Origin: Nitratidesulfovibrio sp. SRB-5
Lineage (GTDB): Bacteria > Desulfobacterota > Desulfovibrionia > Desulfovibrionales > Desulfovibrionaceae
Assembly: GCF_019931275.1 (NCBI RefSeq)
Contig: NZ_JAIOTY010000001.1
Span: 1,522,650-1,586,649, forward strand
Length of the DNA stretch: 64,000 bases
Reading direction: 5' to 3'
Shown here piece by piece: positions 20,391 through 28,231 of this stretch (the first letter of the stretch is position 1; the number at the start of each line of letters is the position of its first letter). Under the pieces are notes generated by a model. The model was not told the origin of the DNA and ran no database searches. It was given only the letters and a program-made list of their open reading frames with translations. A program made the position numbers and the translations under genes.

Positions 20391-20535
20391 TGTTCGGCCA
20401 GTCCGGCGTGTTCGGCCAGTCCGGCCTGTTCGGCCAGTCCGGCCTGTTCGGCCAGTCCGGCCTGTTCGACCCGTCCGGCGTGTTCGACCCGTCCTGCCTG
20501 TTCGGCCTATCCGGCGTATCCGCCTGTCCGGCCTG
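20391..20535. repeat. array of eight 18-bp tandem repeats
   Basis: About eight contiguous units of consensus TGTTCGGCCAGTCCGGCC, with variants in the last copies (TGTTCGACCCGTCCGGCG, TATCCGCCTGTCCGGCC). There are no spacers between units, so it is not a CRISPR. A related partial copy lies at 20377. Confidence 0.9.
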
Positions 20536-20623
20536 ACGAGTCAGACTCGATGCATTCGAGCTGCCGTGTCCGGCCCGGTGTATTCGATCCGGCGTGTTGG
20601 GCCCGGGGGTGGCGTCGCGCCCG

Positions 20624-21268
20624 TCACTTGCCGCCGGTTTCCGCCCCGTCGAGCATATCCAGCATGTACGGCAGGGCTGCGCGGGCCATGCGTTCCGCCC
20701 CGGCGGCGTTGGGGTGCAGGCCGTCCCACAGGGTCAGGTCCGGCACGCCCCAGATGCCGTCCAGCACGTAAGGCCACAAGGGCACGCCGAACCGCGCGGC
20801 CAGGCGCGGGAACAGCGCGTCGTATGCTTCGGCATAGTCCGGATCGTCCGCGAATTCGGCCCTGAACCCGGCCAGCAGCGCGGGCACGCCCCGTTCGGCC
20901 AGCAGGGTCAGGATGGCGGCCAGGTTTTCTTCCATGTCCTGCGGGTCCAGCCCCATGAAGCCGTCGTTGGCGCCCAGTTCGACAATGGCGAAGCAGCGCG
21001 GGGCCATTCCCGCGTCATTGTCGGCGGCGTCGGCGCCGTTGGCGAAGCCGGGGTTGCGCGCCAGCCACGCGCGCAGGCGGCGAAGGCCGCCCGCCGTGGT
21101 GTCGCCCGAAAGGCCCAGGTTGATCACCGTGGCGTCATGGGCGGGTGCCGCCGGGCCGCCCGCGCGCAGCAGCCGTTCCAGCGCGGCGGGAAAGGCGGCG
21201 TCAGGCTCCAGGCCATAACCTTCGGTCAGGCTGTCGCCAAGGGCCAGCAGGGTAAGGGGCTGGGGCAT
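20624..21268 (-). CDS. SGNH-family esterase/lysophospholipase (TesA-like)
   Basis: 214 residues with the SGNH blocks: GDSLTEGYG (block I Ser about residue 11), INLGLSGDTTAGGL (block II), VELGANDGF (block III Asn) and DGLHPNAAG (block V Asp-x-x-His). This is the TesA/arylesterase family that hydrolyses acyl-CoA, lysophospholipid or aryl esters. TesA is normally exported; no signal peptide is seen from the start at 21268 (MPQPLTLLALGDS), which has GGAGG upstream, so this one is probably cytoplasmic. It lies downstream of hypC in the same direction. Confidence 0.87.
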   Translation of the reverse strand: MPQPLTLLALGDSLTEGYGLEPDAAFPAALERLLRAGGPAAPAHDATVINLGLSGDTTAGGLRRLRAWLARNPGFANGADAADNDAGMAPRCFAIVELGANDGFMGLDPQDMEENLAAILTLLAERGVPALLAGFRAEFADDPDYAEAYDALFPRLAARFGVPLWPYVLDGIWGVPDLTLWDGLHPNAAGAERMARAALPYMLDMLDGAETGGK

Positions 21269-21414
21269 GTTTGCCTCCGGGGCGTTCCGGCCTGGTGGGA
21301 TGGGCCGCAGGTCGGAAAAAGGGAAGGGGGAAGAACATGCGCCGGGCGCGGTGTTCTTCCCCATGATTTCGTGTGTCCGGCTACGGGCTGCGTACCGCGC
21401 AAACCCGGCGCGGA

Positions 21415-21666
21415 TCAGAACCCGGCGGGCTGGCCTTCCACGGCCTCGGACATTTCGCGCAGCAGTCGCAGGGTTTCCTCTGCCTCTGCCTTGTCCAGCA
21501 CGCGCAGGGCAAACCCGGCGTGCACTATGACGTATTCGCCGATGGCGGGGCGTTCGGGCAGCAGCATGGCCGAGACGTTGAGGTAGGTTTCGCTCTTGCC
21601 CACACGGCACTTGGCCATGCCGGCATCATTGATTTCCACGATCTCGGCGGGAATGGCGAGGCACAT
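21415..21666 (-). CDS. hypC: hydrogenase assembly chaperone HypC/HybG
   Basis: 83 residues beginning Met-Cys-Leu-Ala-Ile-Pro, the HypC signature; Cys2 carries the Fe(CN)2CO unit and contacts the large-subunit precursor. Later blocks NVSAMLLPE, IGEYVIVHAGFALRVLD are typical. It delivers iron to the large subunit before nickel insertion. It is 62 bases downstream of the HynA-type protease gene, and is the only hyp gene in the window, so hypABDEF must be elsewhere. GGAG precedes the start. Confidence 0.95.
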   Translation of the reverse strand: MCLAIPAEIVEINDAGMAKCRVGKSETYLNVSAMLLPERPAIGEYVIVHAGFALRVLDKAEAEETLRLLREMSEAVEGQPAGF

Positions 21667-21728
21667 CGGGTCTGCTCCGTCGGTTTGGCCAGCCTGATCG
21701 TTTCAGGCGGGTTGTACGGCCTGATCGC

Positions 21729-22235
21729 TCAGGCGGGGTGTCCGTTGTCGGTCGGGGCGCAGTCGCCGCCCGCGCGGCGTACCTCGGCGACCACGGCATC
21801 GCACAGCAGTGGCAGGCGCTGGCCTGCCACGGGGGAAAGTTCGGTGCCCAGCGACTGGTAGTCGTGCGGCTCCATGCCGATGATCACCGCTTCTGGCCGT
21901 TTGCCCACCAGTTCGCAGAAGATCAGGGTGTCCACGAGGTCGGTCTGGTGCATGGAGTCGTTGAAGCCGAGGCTCTTGCGCAGGTCTTCGCCGGTCAGGC
22001 GGTAGATGGCGCCGGGTTCGTCCCCTGCAAGCACGGCGTCCACCACGATCAGGTGGTCGCACTCCATGATGGCGTCCATGAGCCGCATGCCCAGCGTGCC
22101 GCCATCCATGACGGAGACGTTGTCGCTGAAGGCATGGGCCTTTTGCAGCGCCTCCACGGCGCGCACGCCGATGCCTTCGTCGGTGTACAGGATGTTGCCC
22201 ACGCCAAGGACGAGGATGTTGGGGCGATTGCTCAT
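21729..22235 (-). CDS. hupD: hydrogenase maturation protease (HupD/HyaD family)
   Basis: 168 residues. GVGNILYTDEGIGVRAVE contains the first nickel-contact acid; VVDAV and GMEPHDYQSLG supply the other conserved acid and histidine. This endopeptidase removes the C-terminal tail of the nickel-loaded large subunit. Lying directly downstream of hynA (352-bp gap), it is likely specific for HynA, while the paralogue at 25887 serves HysA. The start at 22235 (MSNRPNILV) lacks a good ribosome-binding site, unlike its neighbours; the gene name is by family, not by proven orthology. Confidence 0.92.
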   Translation of the reverse strand: MSNRPNILVLGVGNILYTDEGIGVRAVEALQKAHAFSDNVSVMDGGTLGMRLMDAIMECDHLIVVDAVLAGDEPGAIYRLTGEDLRKSLGFNDSMHQTDLVDTLIFCELVGKRPEAVIIGMEPHDYQSLGTELSPVAGQRLPLLCDAVVAEVRRAGGDCAPTDNGHPA

Positions 22236-22587
22236 GTGGGGTGTACTATAGGGTTGGAAAAGGCCCGGCGCAAGGCCGGAACCTCGATATGACGGCGATG
22301 TGCCGTTTTGCGAGGTTGCGCAGGCGGCCTGCGTGGGGCGCTGATCCGGTTGGTGAAAAACGAAAACGGTGCGCGTCCGGTTTGCAACCGGCGCGGGCAC
22401 GCCGCGTCGACGCGCAGTTTTCGGGGCCGTCGTCCGGTAGACGGTGCACGGCGGGGCTGCCGCTGTGCCAGCTTCGCAGATAGTCCGAGGGCCCGGCACA
22501 AGGCCGGGCCCTTCGGTCGATATGGCATTCCGAACCCTGCCTGCACCACCTGCCTTGGCGGGCGGGGCAGGCAGGGCTGCGGACAGC
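22236..22587. other. 352-bp gap between hynA and its protease gene
   Basis: No convincing gene. It carries two related stem-loops, one at 22489-22511 (stem GGGCCCGGC) and a weaker one near 22263-22280 (GCCCGGCGCAAGGCCGG), that share the core GCCCGGC-x-CAAGGCCGG. Their position after hynA suggests mRNA stabilisation or partial termination. Confidence 0.55.
22489..22511 (-). terminator. stem-loop after hynA
   Basis: Perfect 9-bp G+C stem with a 5-base loop (ACAAG), 77 bp past the hynA stop. No U-tract, so it may attenuate or protect the hynBA message instead of ending it completely. Confidence 0.45.
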
Positions 22588-24291
22588 TTACAGGATGCGG
22601 AACTTGTGCACTTCGTTGGTGTGCCCGTCGATGACGTGCACGCCGCAGGCGATGCACGGGTCGAACGAGTGCACCGTGCGCAGGATTTCCACCGGGCGCT
22701 TGGCATCGGCCACCGGGGTGCCGATGAGCGAGGCTTCCACCGGCGACAGCTTGTTCTTGTCGCAGCGGGGGCCAAGGGTCCAGGTGGAGGGCACGACCAG
22801 CTGGAAGTTGCCGATCTTGCCGTCCTCGATGCGGATCCAGTGCGACAGGCCGCCGCGCGGGGCGTTGACGAAGCCCACGCCTTCCGCCTGCTTGGGCATT
22901 TCCCACGGTGCGCAGATGACGTTGTCGCCCTTGGCGATGTTGTCCTTGTACTCCTGTAGCATCACGCCCACGTATTCGGCGATGACGGCGGTTTCGATGC
23001 CGCGCGCCGCCGTGCGGCCCAAGGTGGAGAACAGGGCCTCGGGGCCCACGCCCAGCTTGGCGAGCACGGCGTCGGTCACGGCCTTCACCTTGGGGTGGCC
23101 CTGCGAGTAGGCGATCAGCACCTGGGCCAGCGGCCCGGTTTCCATGGGTTCGCCCATGTAGCGGGGGGCCTTCATCCACGAGTAGCGGTCGTCGCCGTGC
23201 AGGTCGGTGTACTTGGGCTGGGTCTGGCCCTTCCACGGGTGGCGGGCTTCCGCGCCTTCGTACCAGCTGTGGCGCACGTGTTCTTCAATCTGCATCTTGT
23301 CGAACGGCTTGATGTTCTTGAAGTCGCGCTTGAAGACCACGCCCGGCTTGAAGAACCGGCTGTTCAGGTCGTACTCGTCCTTCGGGAATTCGCCGAAGGT
23401 GATGAAGTTGTCGGTACCGCCGTACTGCGACCAATCCTTGTAGGCCGCGGCAACCACCAGCAGGTCGGGGATGTACACTTCATCCACGAACGCCTTGGTT
23501 TCCTTCCACAGCGCCTCGAATTCGGCGATGCGCTGCGGGGTCAGGGCGTCGTAGCAGGTCACGCCGCCCACCACGGTGAACTGGGTGTGCGGGTTCTTGG
23601 CGCCGAAAACGGCCATGGCGCGCGCGGCCTTCACCTGAAGGCGCAGGGCTTCCAGGTAGTGGGCGGTGGCGATGAGGTTGGTTTCCGGATCCAGGTAGTA
23701 GGCGGGGTGGCCGCCCAGGAAGTAGGCATTGGTGAACGGGCCGAGCTGGCCGCTTTCCACGAAGGTCTTCAGCTTGTCCTGCACCGCCTTCAGGTCCGCC
23801 GCCGTGGTCTTGCGGGGCGAGATGGACGAGGCCACCTTGGCGGCCTTGGCCGGGTCGGCCTTCAGCGCGGCGGTCACGTCCACGAAGTCCAGGGCGTGCA
23901 GGTGGTAGAAGTGCACGATGTGGTCGTGCAGGTACTGCGCGCCCAGCACCAGGTTGCGGATGTAGGTGGCGTTCTTGGGAATGTGCACGCCCACGGCGTT
24001 GTCCACGCAGCGGGTGGAGGCCAGCGCATGGGTATAGGTGCACACGCCGCAGGTGCGCTGGGTGAAGTGCTGGGCGTCGCGGGGGTCGCGGCCCTTCAGG
24101 ATGATTTCAAGGCCCCGGAACAGCGTGGAACTGCTGTAGGCGTTCTTGACCTTGCCGTTCTCCACTTCCACCTCGATGCGCAGGTGGCCTTCGATGCGGG
24201 TAACGGGGTCGACGACGATGGGACCGCTATAGGAGCTCTTGGGCGTCACGGGGATGCCGCCCGGAGCATTCTGGGCTCTGCAGCCGCTCAT
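22588..24291 (-). CDS. hynA: periplasmic [NiFe] hydrogenase, large subunit
   Basis: 567 residues. Nickel-iron ligands are Cys81 and Cys84 (RTCGVCTYTHALAS) and Cys546 and Cys549 (DPCIACGVH). The 15 residues after His552 (VIDGHTNEVHKFRIL) form the tail removed on maturation. The body matches my memory of the D. vulgaris Miyazaki F enzyme closely, including residue numbering. The subunit holds the H2-splitting site and is exported with HynB by the Tat route. The N-terminus MSGCRAQNAPGGIPVTPK has no signal peptide but a Cys at position 4, as in HysA; in the crystallised Miyazaki enzyme the ordered chain begins just after this segment. AAGGAG precedes the start; hynB is 58 bases upstream. Confidence 0.98.
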   Translation of the reverse strand: MSGCRAQNAPGGIPVTPKSSYSGPIVVDPVTRIEGHLRIEVEVENGKVKNAYSSSTLFRGLEIILKGRDPRDAQHFTQRTCGVCTYTHALASTRCVDNAVGVHIPKNATYIRNLVLGAQYLHDHIVHFYHLHALDFVDVTAALKADPAKAAKVASSISPRKTTAADLKAVQDKLKTFVESGQLGPFTNAYFLGGHPAYYLDPETNLIATAHYLEALRLQVKAARAMAVFGAKNPHTQFTVVGGVTCYDALTPQRIAEFEALWKETKAFVDEVYIPDLLVVAAAYKDWSQYGGTDNFITFGEFPKDEYDLNSRFFKPGVVFKRDFKNIKPFDKMQIEEHVRHSWYEGAEARHPWKGQTQPKYTDLHGDDRYSWMKAPRYMGEPMETGPLAQVLIAYSQGHPKVKAVTDAVLAKLGVGPEALFSTLGRTAARGIETAVIAEYVGVMLQEYKDNIAKGDNVICAPWEMPKQAEGVGFVNAPRGGLSHWIRIEDGKIGNFQLVVPSTWTLGPRCDKNKLSPVEASLIGTPVADAKRPVEILRTVHSFDPCIACGVHVIDGHTNEVHKFRIL

Positions 24292-24349
24292 GGTATTCTC
24301 CTTGGCTGTTGCCTATGGGGGTATTGGGTGACCTAGCGCGTGCGCGTGA

Positions 24350-25303
24350 TCAGTTCTGGTAGAACGGGGTCATGGCGTCCCAGAAATCGGGTTCGCTGCA
24401 CCCGATGCAGGGGTGCCCCGCGTCCACGGGCCAGTTGGTCTGGTTGAACTTGATCTTCGGGCAGTTGTTCATGGTCACCGGGCCCTTGCAGCCCAGCTCG
24501 TAGAGGCACCAGCCCTTGCGGGCTTCTTCCGATTCGAACGACGGGGCGAATTCGCCCGCGTCGAAATGCGGCAGGCGGGGGCACTGTTCGTGTACGGTCT
24601 GGCCGAAGAACATGGTGGGCCGGTTCAGGCTGTCCAGTTCGGGCGCGGCCTTGTTCTTCAGGTAGTACACGATGGTGCCGACCAGGTTGTACGGGTTCGG
24701 CGGGCAACCGGCGATGTTGATGGCCTTGACGCCAAGGTGCTTCAGCGCGTCGTTGACGCCCTTGGCACCGGTGGGGTTGGGCTTGGCCGCCTGCACGCCG
24801 CCGAAGGTGGCGCAGGTGCCGTACGCGATGACGGCCTGGGCCTTGGGCAGGATGCGGCTGCAGATGTCCAGCATGGTGTGGTTGGCCACCTTGCCGTAGA
24901 TGCCGTTGGCAGCCGTGGGAATGCCGCCTTCCACCACGGCGATGAAGCCGTGCGGGCTGTTGACGGCCTGTTCCAGGGCGGCTTCCGCCGCATCGCCCGC
25001 GGCGGCCATGATGGTCTCATGGTAGTCGAGGGACAGCGTGTCCAGAATCAGAGTGTCGATGTAGGGTTCGAAAGCGCGCAGCACCGATTCGGAACAGCCG
25101 GTGCATTCGGCGTTGTGCAGGTAGACCACGGACGGGCGCCGGGGACCCATGAGCGCGCGGGCAACTTCCGGCGCGAACGCGGGGCCCATGCCCATGGTCA
25201 CGGCGATGGCCGTACAGAACTTGAGGAAGTCGCGTCGAGACACGCCGCGTTCCGCAAGCCTTTCCTCCACGCCCTCCTTGCCGAGACCGATCGAGATTTT
25301 CAT
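24350..25303 (-). CDS. hynB: periplasmic [NiFe] hydrogenase, small subunit
   Basis: 317 residues. A Tat signal with the twin-arginine motif VSRRDFLKF (22-30) and hydrophobic stretch ends at about Ala50; the mature protein of 267 residues starts [10 protein letters not shown]. Cluster ligands include Cys67 and Cys70 (ECTGC, mature 17 and 20), [14 protein letters not shown], and the C-terminal cysteines in [23 protein letters not shown] and [10 protein letters not shown], consistent with two 4Fe-4S clusters and one 3Fe-4S cluster that pass electrons to cytochrome c3. The strong leader AAGGAGGCAGGG before ATG at 25303 is identical to that of hysB. Confidence 0.98.
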
Positions 25304-25509
25304 CCCTGCCTCCTTCGGCACGGCGTATCACCGTGCCTGCCCGCCGCCAGCAGCGCGGCGGGGTAAGGGTCGTACTGGTGCGAAAGGCCCCCCGGATGCG
25401 ACCGCTTCTGCGTGCATCCGTTTCCCGCGGTGACCTGTCCGCACGTTTGCCGGGAAGGTACAACACATTGAAACGTTATTCCAATTGAAAATGTAAATGA
25501 GGCACACAT

Positions 25510-25524
25510 TTCCGCATCGCGGAA
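25510..25524. promoter_or_regulatory. palindrome TTCCGC-ATC-GCGGAA, possible operator
   Basis: Perfect 6-bp arms around a 3-base centre, about 207 bp upstream of hynB within the AT-rich patch. Symmetry suggests a dimeric regulator site; no family can be named. Confidence 0.3.
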
Positions 25525-25609
25525 GGGAATGGGTGCGTGCAATGGCAGCCGTGGCGCAACAGGAAGCGTGTTGCACCCATGCAGTGGGGGAGAGGATTGC
25601 TGTCGCGGT

Positions 25610-25628
25610 GTATTGTTTGTGTGTTCAA
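25610..25628 (-). promoter_or_regulatory. 19-bp motif shared with fadD upstream region
   Basis: Minus strand TTGAACACACAAACAATAC, 18 of 19 bases identical to 7901-7919 upstream of fadD. It is about 307 bp upstream of hynB. Confidence 0.35.
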
Positions 25629-25671
25629 TTTTGCGCGTTGGAGAGGGCCGTGGCGCATGGTTGTGGAATAC

Positions 25672-25712
25672 AAAATGCGTGCTACGTTTTTGTTGAACGT
25701 AGCACGCATTTT
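25672..25712. terminator. bidirectional terminator hairpin after hysD
   Basis: Perfect 17-bp stem (arm AAAATGCGTGCTACGTT) with a T-rich 7-base loop; A-runs on one side and T-runs on the other make it usable on both strands. It lies 175 bp past the hysD stop and would separate the hys unit from hynBA. Confidence 0.65.
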
Positions 25713-25886
25713 GTTGCAGCATGAAAAGCGCGTGCGCGGGGCGAGGGCTGTCGGGTGCGTACAGCCAGGAGGCGCTGTAACGTGCGGCCCGGTCATGGTC
25801 TGGACGTCCCGCGCGGATGGGGCTTGTCAGCCCTTTCCGATTGCCGTCGGATCAGCAGGGCAACTCGCGGGCTTTCCTGCGCCGTA

Positions 25887-26366
25887 TCAGCCTGCCTGTT
25901 CCATTTCCGTGATGATGGTGCGGATTTCTTCGCGCGCCACATCCACAAAACGGGGGAAGGCGGCCTGCACCGGCTCGGAAAGGCCGATGTTCCAGTTCAG
26001 GAAGTCGTGCGGCTCCATGCCGATGATCTGCATGCGCGGGCGCGGGCCGCGCAGTTCCGCCATCTTCAGCGAGTCGATGAGATCCACGTCGTGGATGGAC
26101 AGCCGCTGTTTCTCGTTCTGGACAAGATCGTCCTCCGACAGGCGGTAGATGGTGCCGGGGGCGCCCTTGGCGTGGACGATGTCCAGCACCAGCAGGCGGT
26201 CGTACCCTTCGAACAGGTAGAAGATGTCCTGGGTGAAGGTGCCGCCGTCCATCAGGGTAACGTTGGACGGCCAGGTTTCCTTCATCAGTTCTTCCACGGC
26301 AAAGACGCCGACGCCGTCGTCGGTGAGCAGGGTATTGCCGATGCCGAGTACGAGCAGCTTCTGCAT
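25887..26366 (-). CDS. hysD: hydrogenase maturation protease for HysA
   Basis: 159 residues, HupD/HyaD family. GIGNTLLTDDGVGVFAVEEL and VLDIVHAKG carry conserved acids and GMEPHDFLNWNIGLS the conserved histidine. It is expected to clip the 15-residue tail from HysA after Ni insertion. Located 303 bp downstream of hysA with a hairpin between. GGAG precedes the start at 26366 (MQKLLVLG). It is clearly diverged from the protease at 21729, consistent with one protease per hydrogenase. Confidence 0.93.
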   Translation of the reverse strand: MQKLLVLGIGNTLLTDDGVGVFAVEELMKETWPSNVTLMDGGTFTQDIFYLFEGYDRLLVLDIVHAKGAPGTIYRLSEDDLVQNEKQRLSIHDVDLIDSLKMAELRGPRPRMQIIGMEPHDFLNWNIGLSEPVQAAFPRFVDVAREEIRTIITEMEQAG

Positions 26367-26669
26367 GTGGGCTCCATGATGTTCCGGTACGCGGGCGGAA
26401 AGGGTGTGCGCCCGGATGCCGTCCTTTCGCGCCAGACAGGCCAGACGGGCCTGTCGGGCCTGTCGGGGGCAATCGGGGCGGCGCGATGGCGCATGTTGTC
26501 GATGGGGCGCGGCGGCGACGCAGGCCGCATGCCCTTGCCAGGCCCACCCTATGGCGGGCGTGCGCGCCGCGCAAGCTCCCCGGTGGGGGATCGCACGGGG
26601 CGCGAATGCAAGAGGGGACCAGGCCGGTCCTGCCGGTCTGGCCCCCTCCATAGGTTCGGTATGCGGCGT
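26367..26669. other. 303-bp gap between hysA and hysD
   Basis: No gene. It contains a hairpin just after the hysA stop (26613-26647, arms GGGGACCAGGCCGG and CCGGTCTGGCCCCC, imperfect) and short repeats of GGCCTGTCGG type at 26432-26465. The arrangement mirrors the hynA-hupD gap. Confidence 0.55.
26613..26647 (-). terminator. hairpin after hysA
   Basis: Imperfect stem of about 14 bp beginning 23 bp past the true hysA stop; on the minus strand followed by CTCTTGC. Likely attenuator or mRNA stabiliser between hysA and hysD. Confidence 0.45.
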
Positions 26670-28202
26670 CTACTTCACTTCGACGACGGAGACCTTGCCG
26701 GATTCAGCGTGCAGCACGTGCACGGCGCAGCCCAGTCACGGGTCGAAGGCGCGGATCACCCGCGCCACGTTCACCGGGTTGCTGATGTCCGGCACGGGGG
26801 TGCCGACCAGCGCGCGTTCCACCGGGCCAAGCTGGCCGCTGTCGTCGCGCGGGTTGCAGTTCCAGAGCGTGGCGGACACGATCTGGTAGTTGTCGATCTT
26901 CTGGTCCTTGATGTTGATGTAGTGGACCAGCGAGCCGCGCGGCGCTTCGGTGAAGCCCACGCCTTCGGAGCTGGCGGGAATTTCGGCGGCGGCGAAGGTT
27001 TCTTCGCCGGCCTTCACTTCCTTCAGCCAGCGTTCGATGGCGGAGAGCATGTAGTACGTTTCCTCGGCGCGGGCCACGTGGCGGCCCATGACCGAGAAGG
27101 CGGCTTCGTCGCCAAGGTCGCGGAAGCGCTTGGCGTTCAGCTTGAACAGGTCCTTCAGCAGCTTCTGGCCCACGGGCGACAGCTCGGGGTTGGTGATCCA
27201 CATGCGGGCCACCGGGCCGGATTCAACGGCCTTGCCGTTGTAGCGGGGGGCCTTGACGAAGCTGTACGCACCGACCTTGTTGGGCGCGGGCACCGTCTTG
27301 CCTTGCGAGAAGTGCAGGCCGGTGGTGGCGTCGTCGAACCAGGAGTACTTGACGTATTCCTTGATCAGCTTGGGATCGAACGGCTGGTCCTTGCCGTCGA
27401 TGTACACGCCGCGCTTCAGGTGCAGCTCGGTCATGGCATCGTTGAGCGGGAAGGCGCCGAACGAGATGCAGTTCTTGTAGCCCTGGCCGAACTTGAACAG
27501 GTCCTTGTAGGCCGCGCCCACGGTGTAGGCCACGGGCACGTACTTCTTTTCGACGAATTCGCGCACCTTCTTGAAGCGGGCGGCGTATTCGACAAGGGCT
27601 TCCTTGGTGGGGATTTCGGTGGTGCCGCCCACGACCTGGCCCTGAACGTGGGGCATGCGCCCGCCGAACATGGCGACCATTTCGTGGCAGATGCGGCGCA
27701 CTTCAAGCGCTTCCAGGTACTGGTCCACCGCGGCGGCGTTGATGTCCTTGGGCAGGCGCAGGTCGGGCTTGGCGAAGCGCGGCACGAAGGGCGCGCTGTC
27801 CGGCCCCTGCACGAAGTCCAGGGCGGCCAGGTGGTAGAAGTGCAGGATGTGCGACTGCAGGTAGTTGGCGCCGAAGGTCAGGTTGCGGGTAAGGCGGCCG
27901 TTGGTGGGCACCTTGACCTTGAAGGCGTTGTCCAGCGCCATGCACGAGGCGGTGGAGTGGGCCGTGGGGCACACGCCGCAGATGCGCTGCACGATCTGCG
28001 AGGCGTCGCGCGGGTCGCGCCCGCGCAGGATGGTTTCAAAGCCGCGGTACATGCCGCCGGACAGGCGGGCGTCGACCACCACGCCGTTTTCAACGGTGAC
28101 TTCGGCTTTCAGGTGGCCTTCGATTCTGCTTACCGGGTCGATGGCGATGGTCGCCTTGCCGGTGGCCCCGGCAGGAGCGGCCTTGGGTGTACAGCCGGAC
28201 AT
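26670..28202 (-). CDS. hysA: [NiFeSe] hydrogenase, large subunit (selenoprotein)
   Basis: 510 residues including selenocysteine encoded by the in-frame TGA at 26736-26738 (codon 489). After the TGA the frame continues LGCAVH plus a 15-residue tail (VLHAESGKVSVVEVK) and ends at TAG 26670-26672. Active-site ligands are Cys75 and Cys78 (RICGVCPTAH) and Sec489 and Cys492 (DPULGCAVH), the numbering I recall for D. vulgaris Hildenborough HysA. It catalyses H2 oxidation or evolution in the periplasm with HysB. The N-terminus MSGCTPKAAPAG has no signal peptide; the Hildenborough protein is reported to be lipid-modified. AAGGAGG precedes the start; hysB is 29 bases upstream. Stopping at the TGA would give a false truncation. 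Confidence 0.98.
26700..26738 (-). promoter_or_regulatory. selenocysteine UGA and putative SECIS stem-loop
   Basis: Bacterial SECIS elements lie directly after the UGA. Here the mRNA downstream can fold with apical stem GUGCA/UGCAC (26719-26723 with 26709-26713) and loop CGUGC containing GU, extended by weaker pairs below. The fold is by eye; the UGA itself is certain from the continued conservation of the protein. Confidence 0.6.
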
Positions 28203-28231
28203 GGTTTCCTCCTTGATGTATGGCGCCGGGG

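Larger units (their letters stand above)
20132..20623. other. 492-bp intergenic region upstream of ileS
   Basis: No gene seen. It contains the ileS leader, an AT-richer patch at 20240-20280 with a possible promoter, and an array of 18-bp repeats (20391-20535) that runs up to the esterase gene. Confidence 0.6.
25304..25886. other. 583-bp region upstream of hynBA, regulatory
   Basis: No gene seen. The middle (about 25460-25720) is far more AT-rich than the surroundings. It holds the hys-unit terminator (25672-25712), the 19-bp motif shared with fadD (25610-25628), a TTCCGC palindrome (25510-25524) and the hynB leader. The hynBA promoter must lie here, but no -35/-10 pair is convincing. Confidence 0.7.

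Noticed and set aside
20391-20535. CRISPR array
   Set aside because: Repeat units are contiguous with no unique spacers; same for 17204-17275 and 29681-29823.
16499-20536. 1345-residue open frame on the plus strand over lspA-ileS
   Set aside because: Antisense shadow: His/Gln/Gly/Val-rich composition in exact codon register with ileS; no recognisable domains.
22241-22483. Small plus-strand gene in the hynA-hupD gap
   Set aside because: Arg/Gly/Cys-rich random-looking translation, no ribosome site, overlaps stem-loops.
26736-28202. hysA as a truncated gene ending at TGA 26736
   Set aside because: The reading frame after TGA is conserved and contains the essential nickel ligands; it is selenocysteine.
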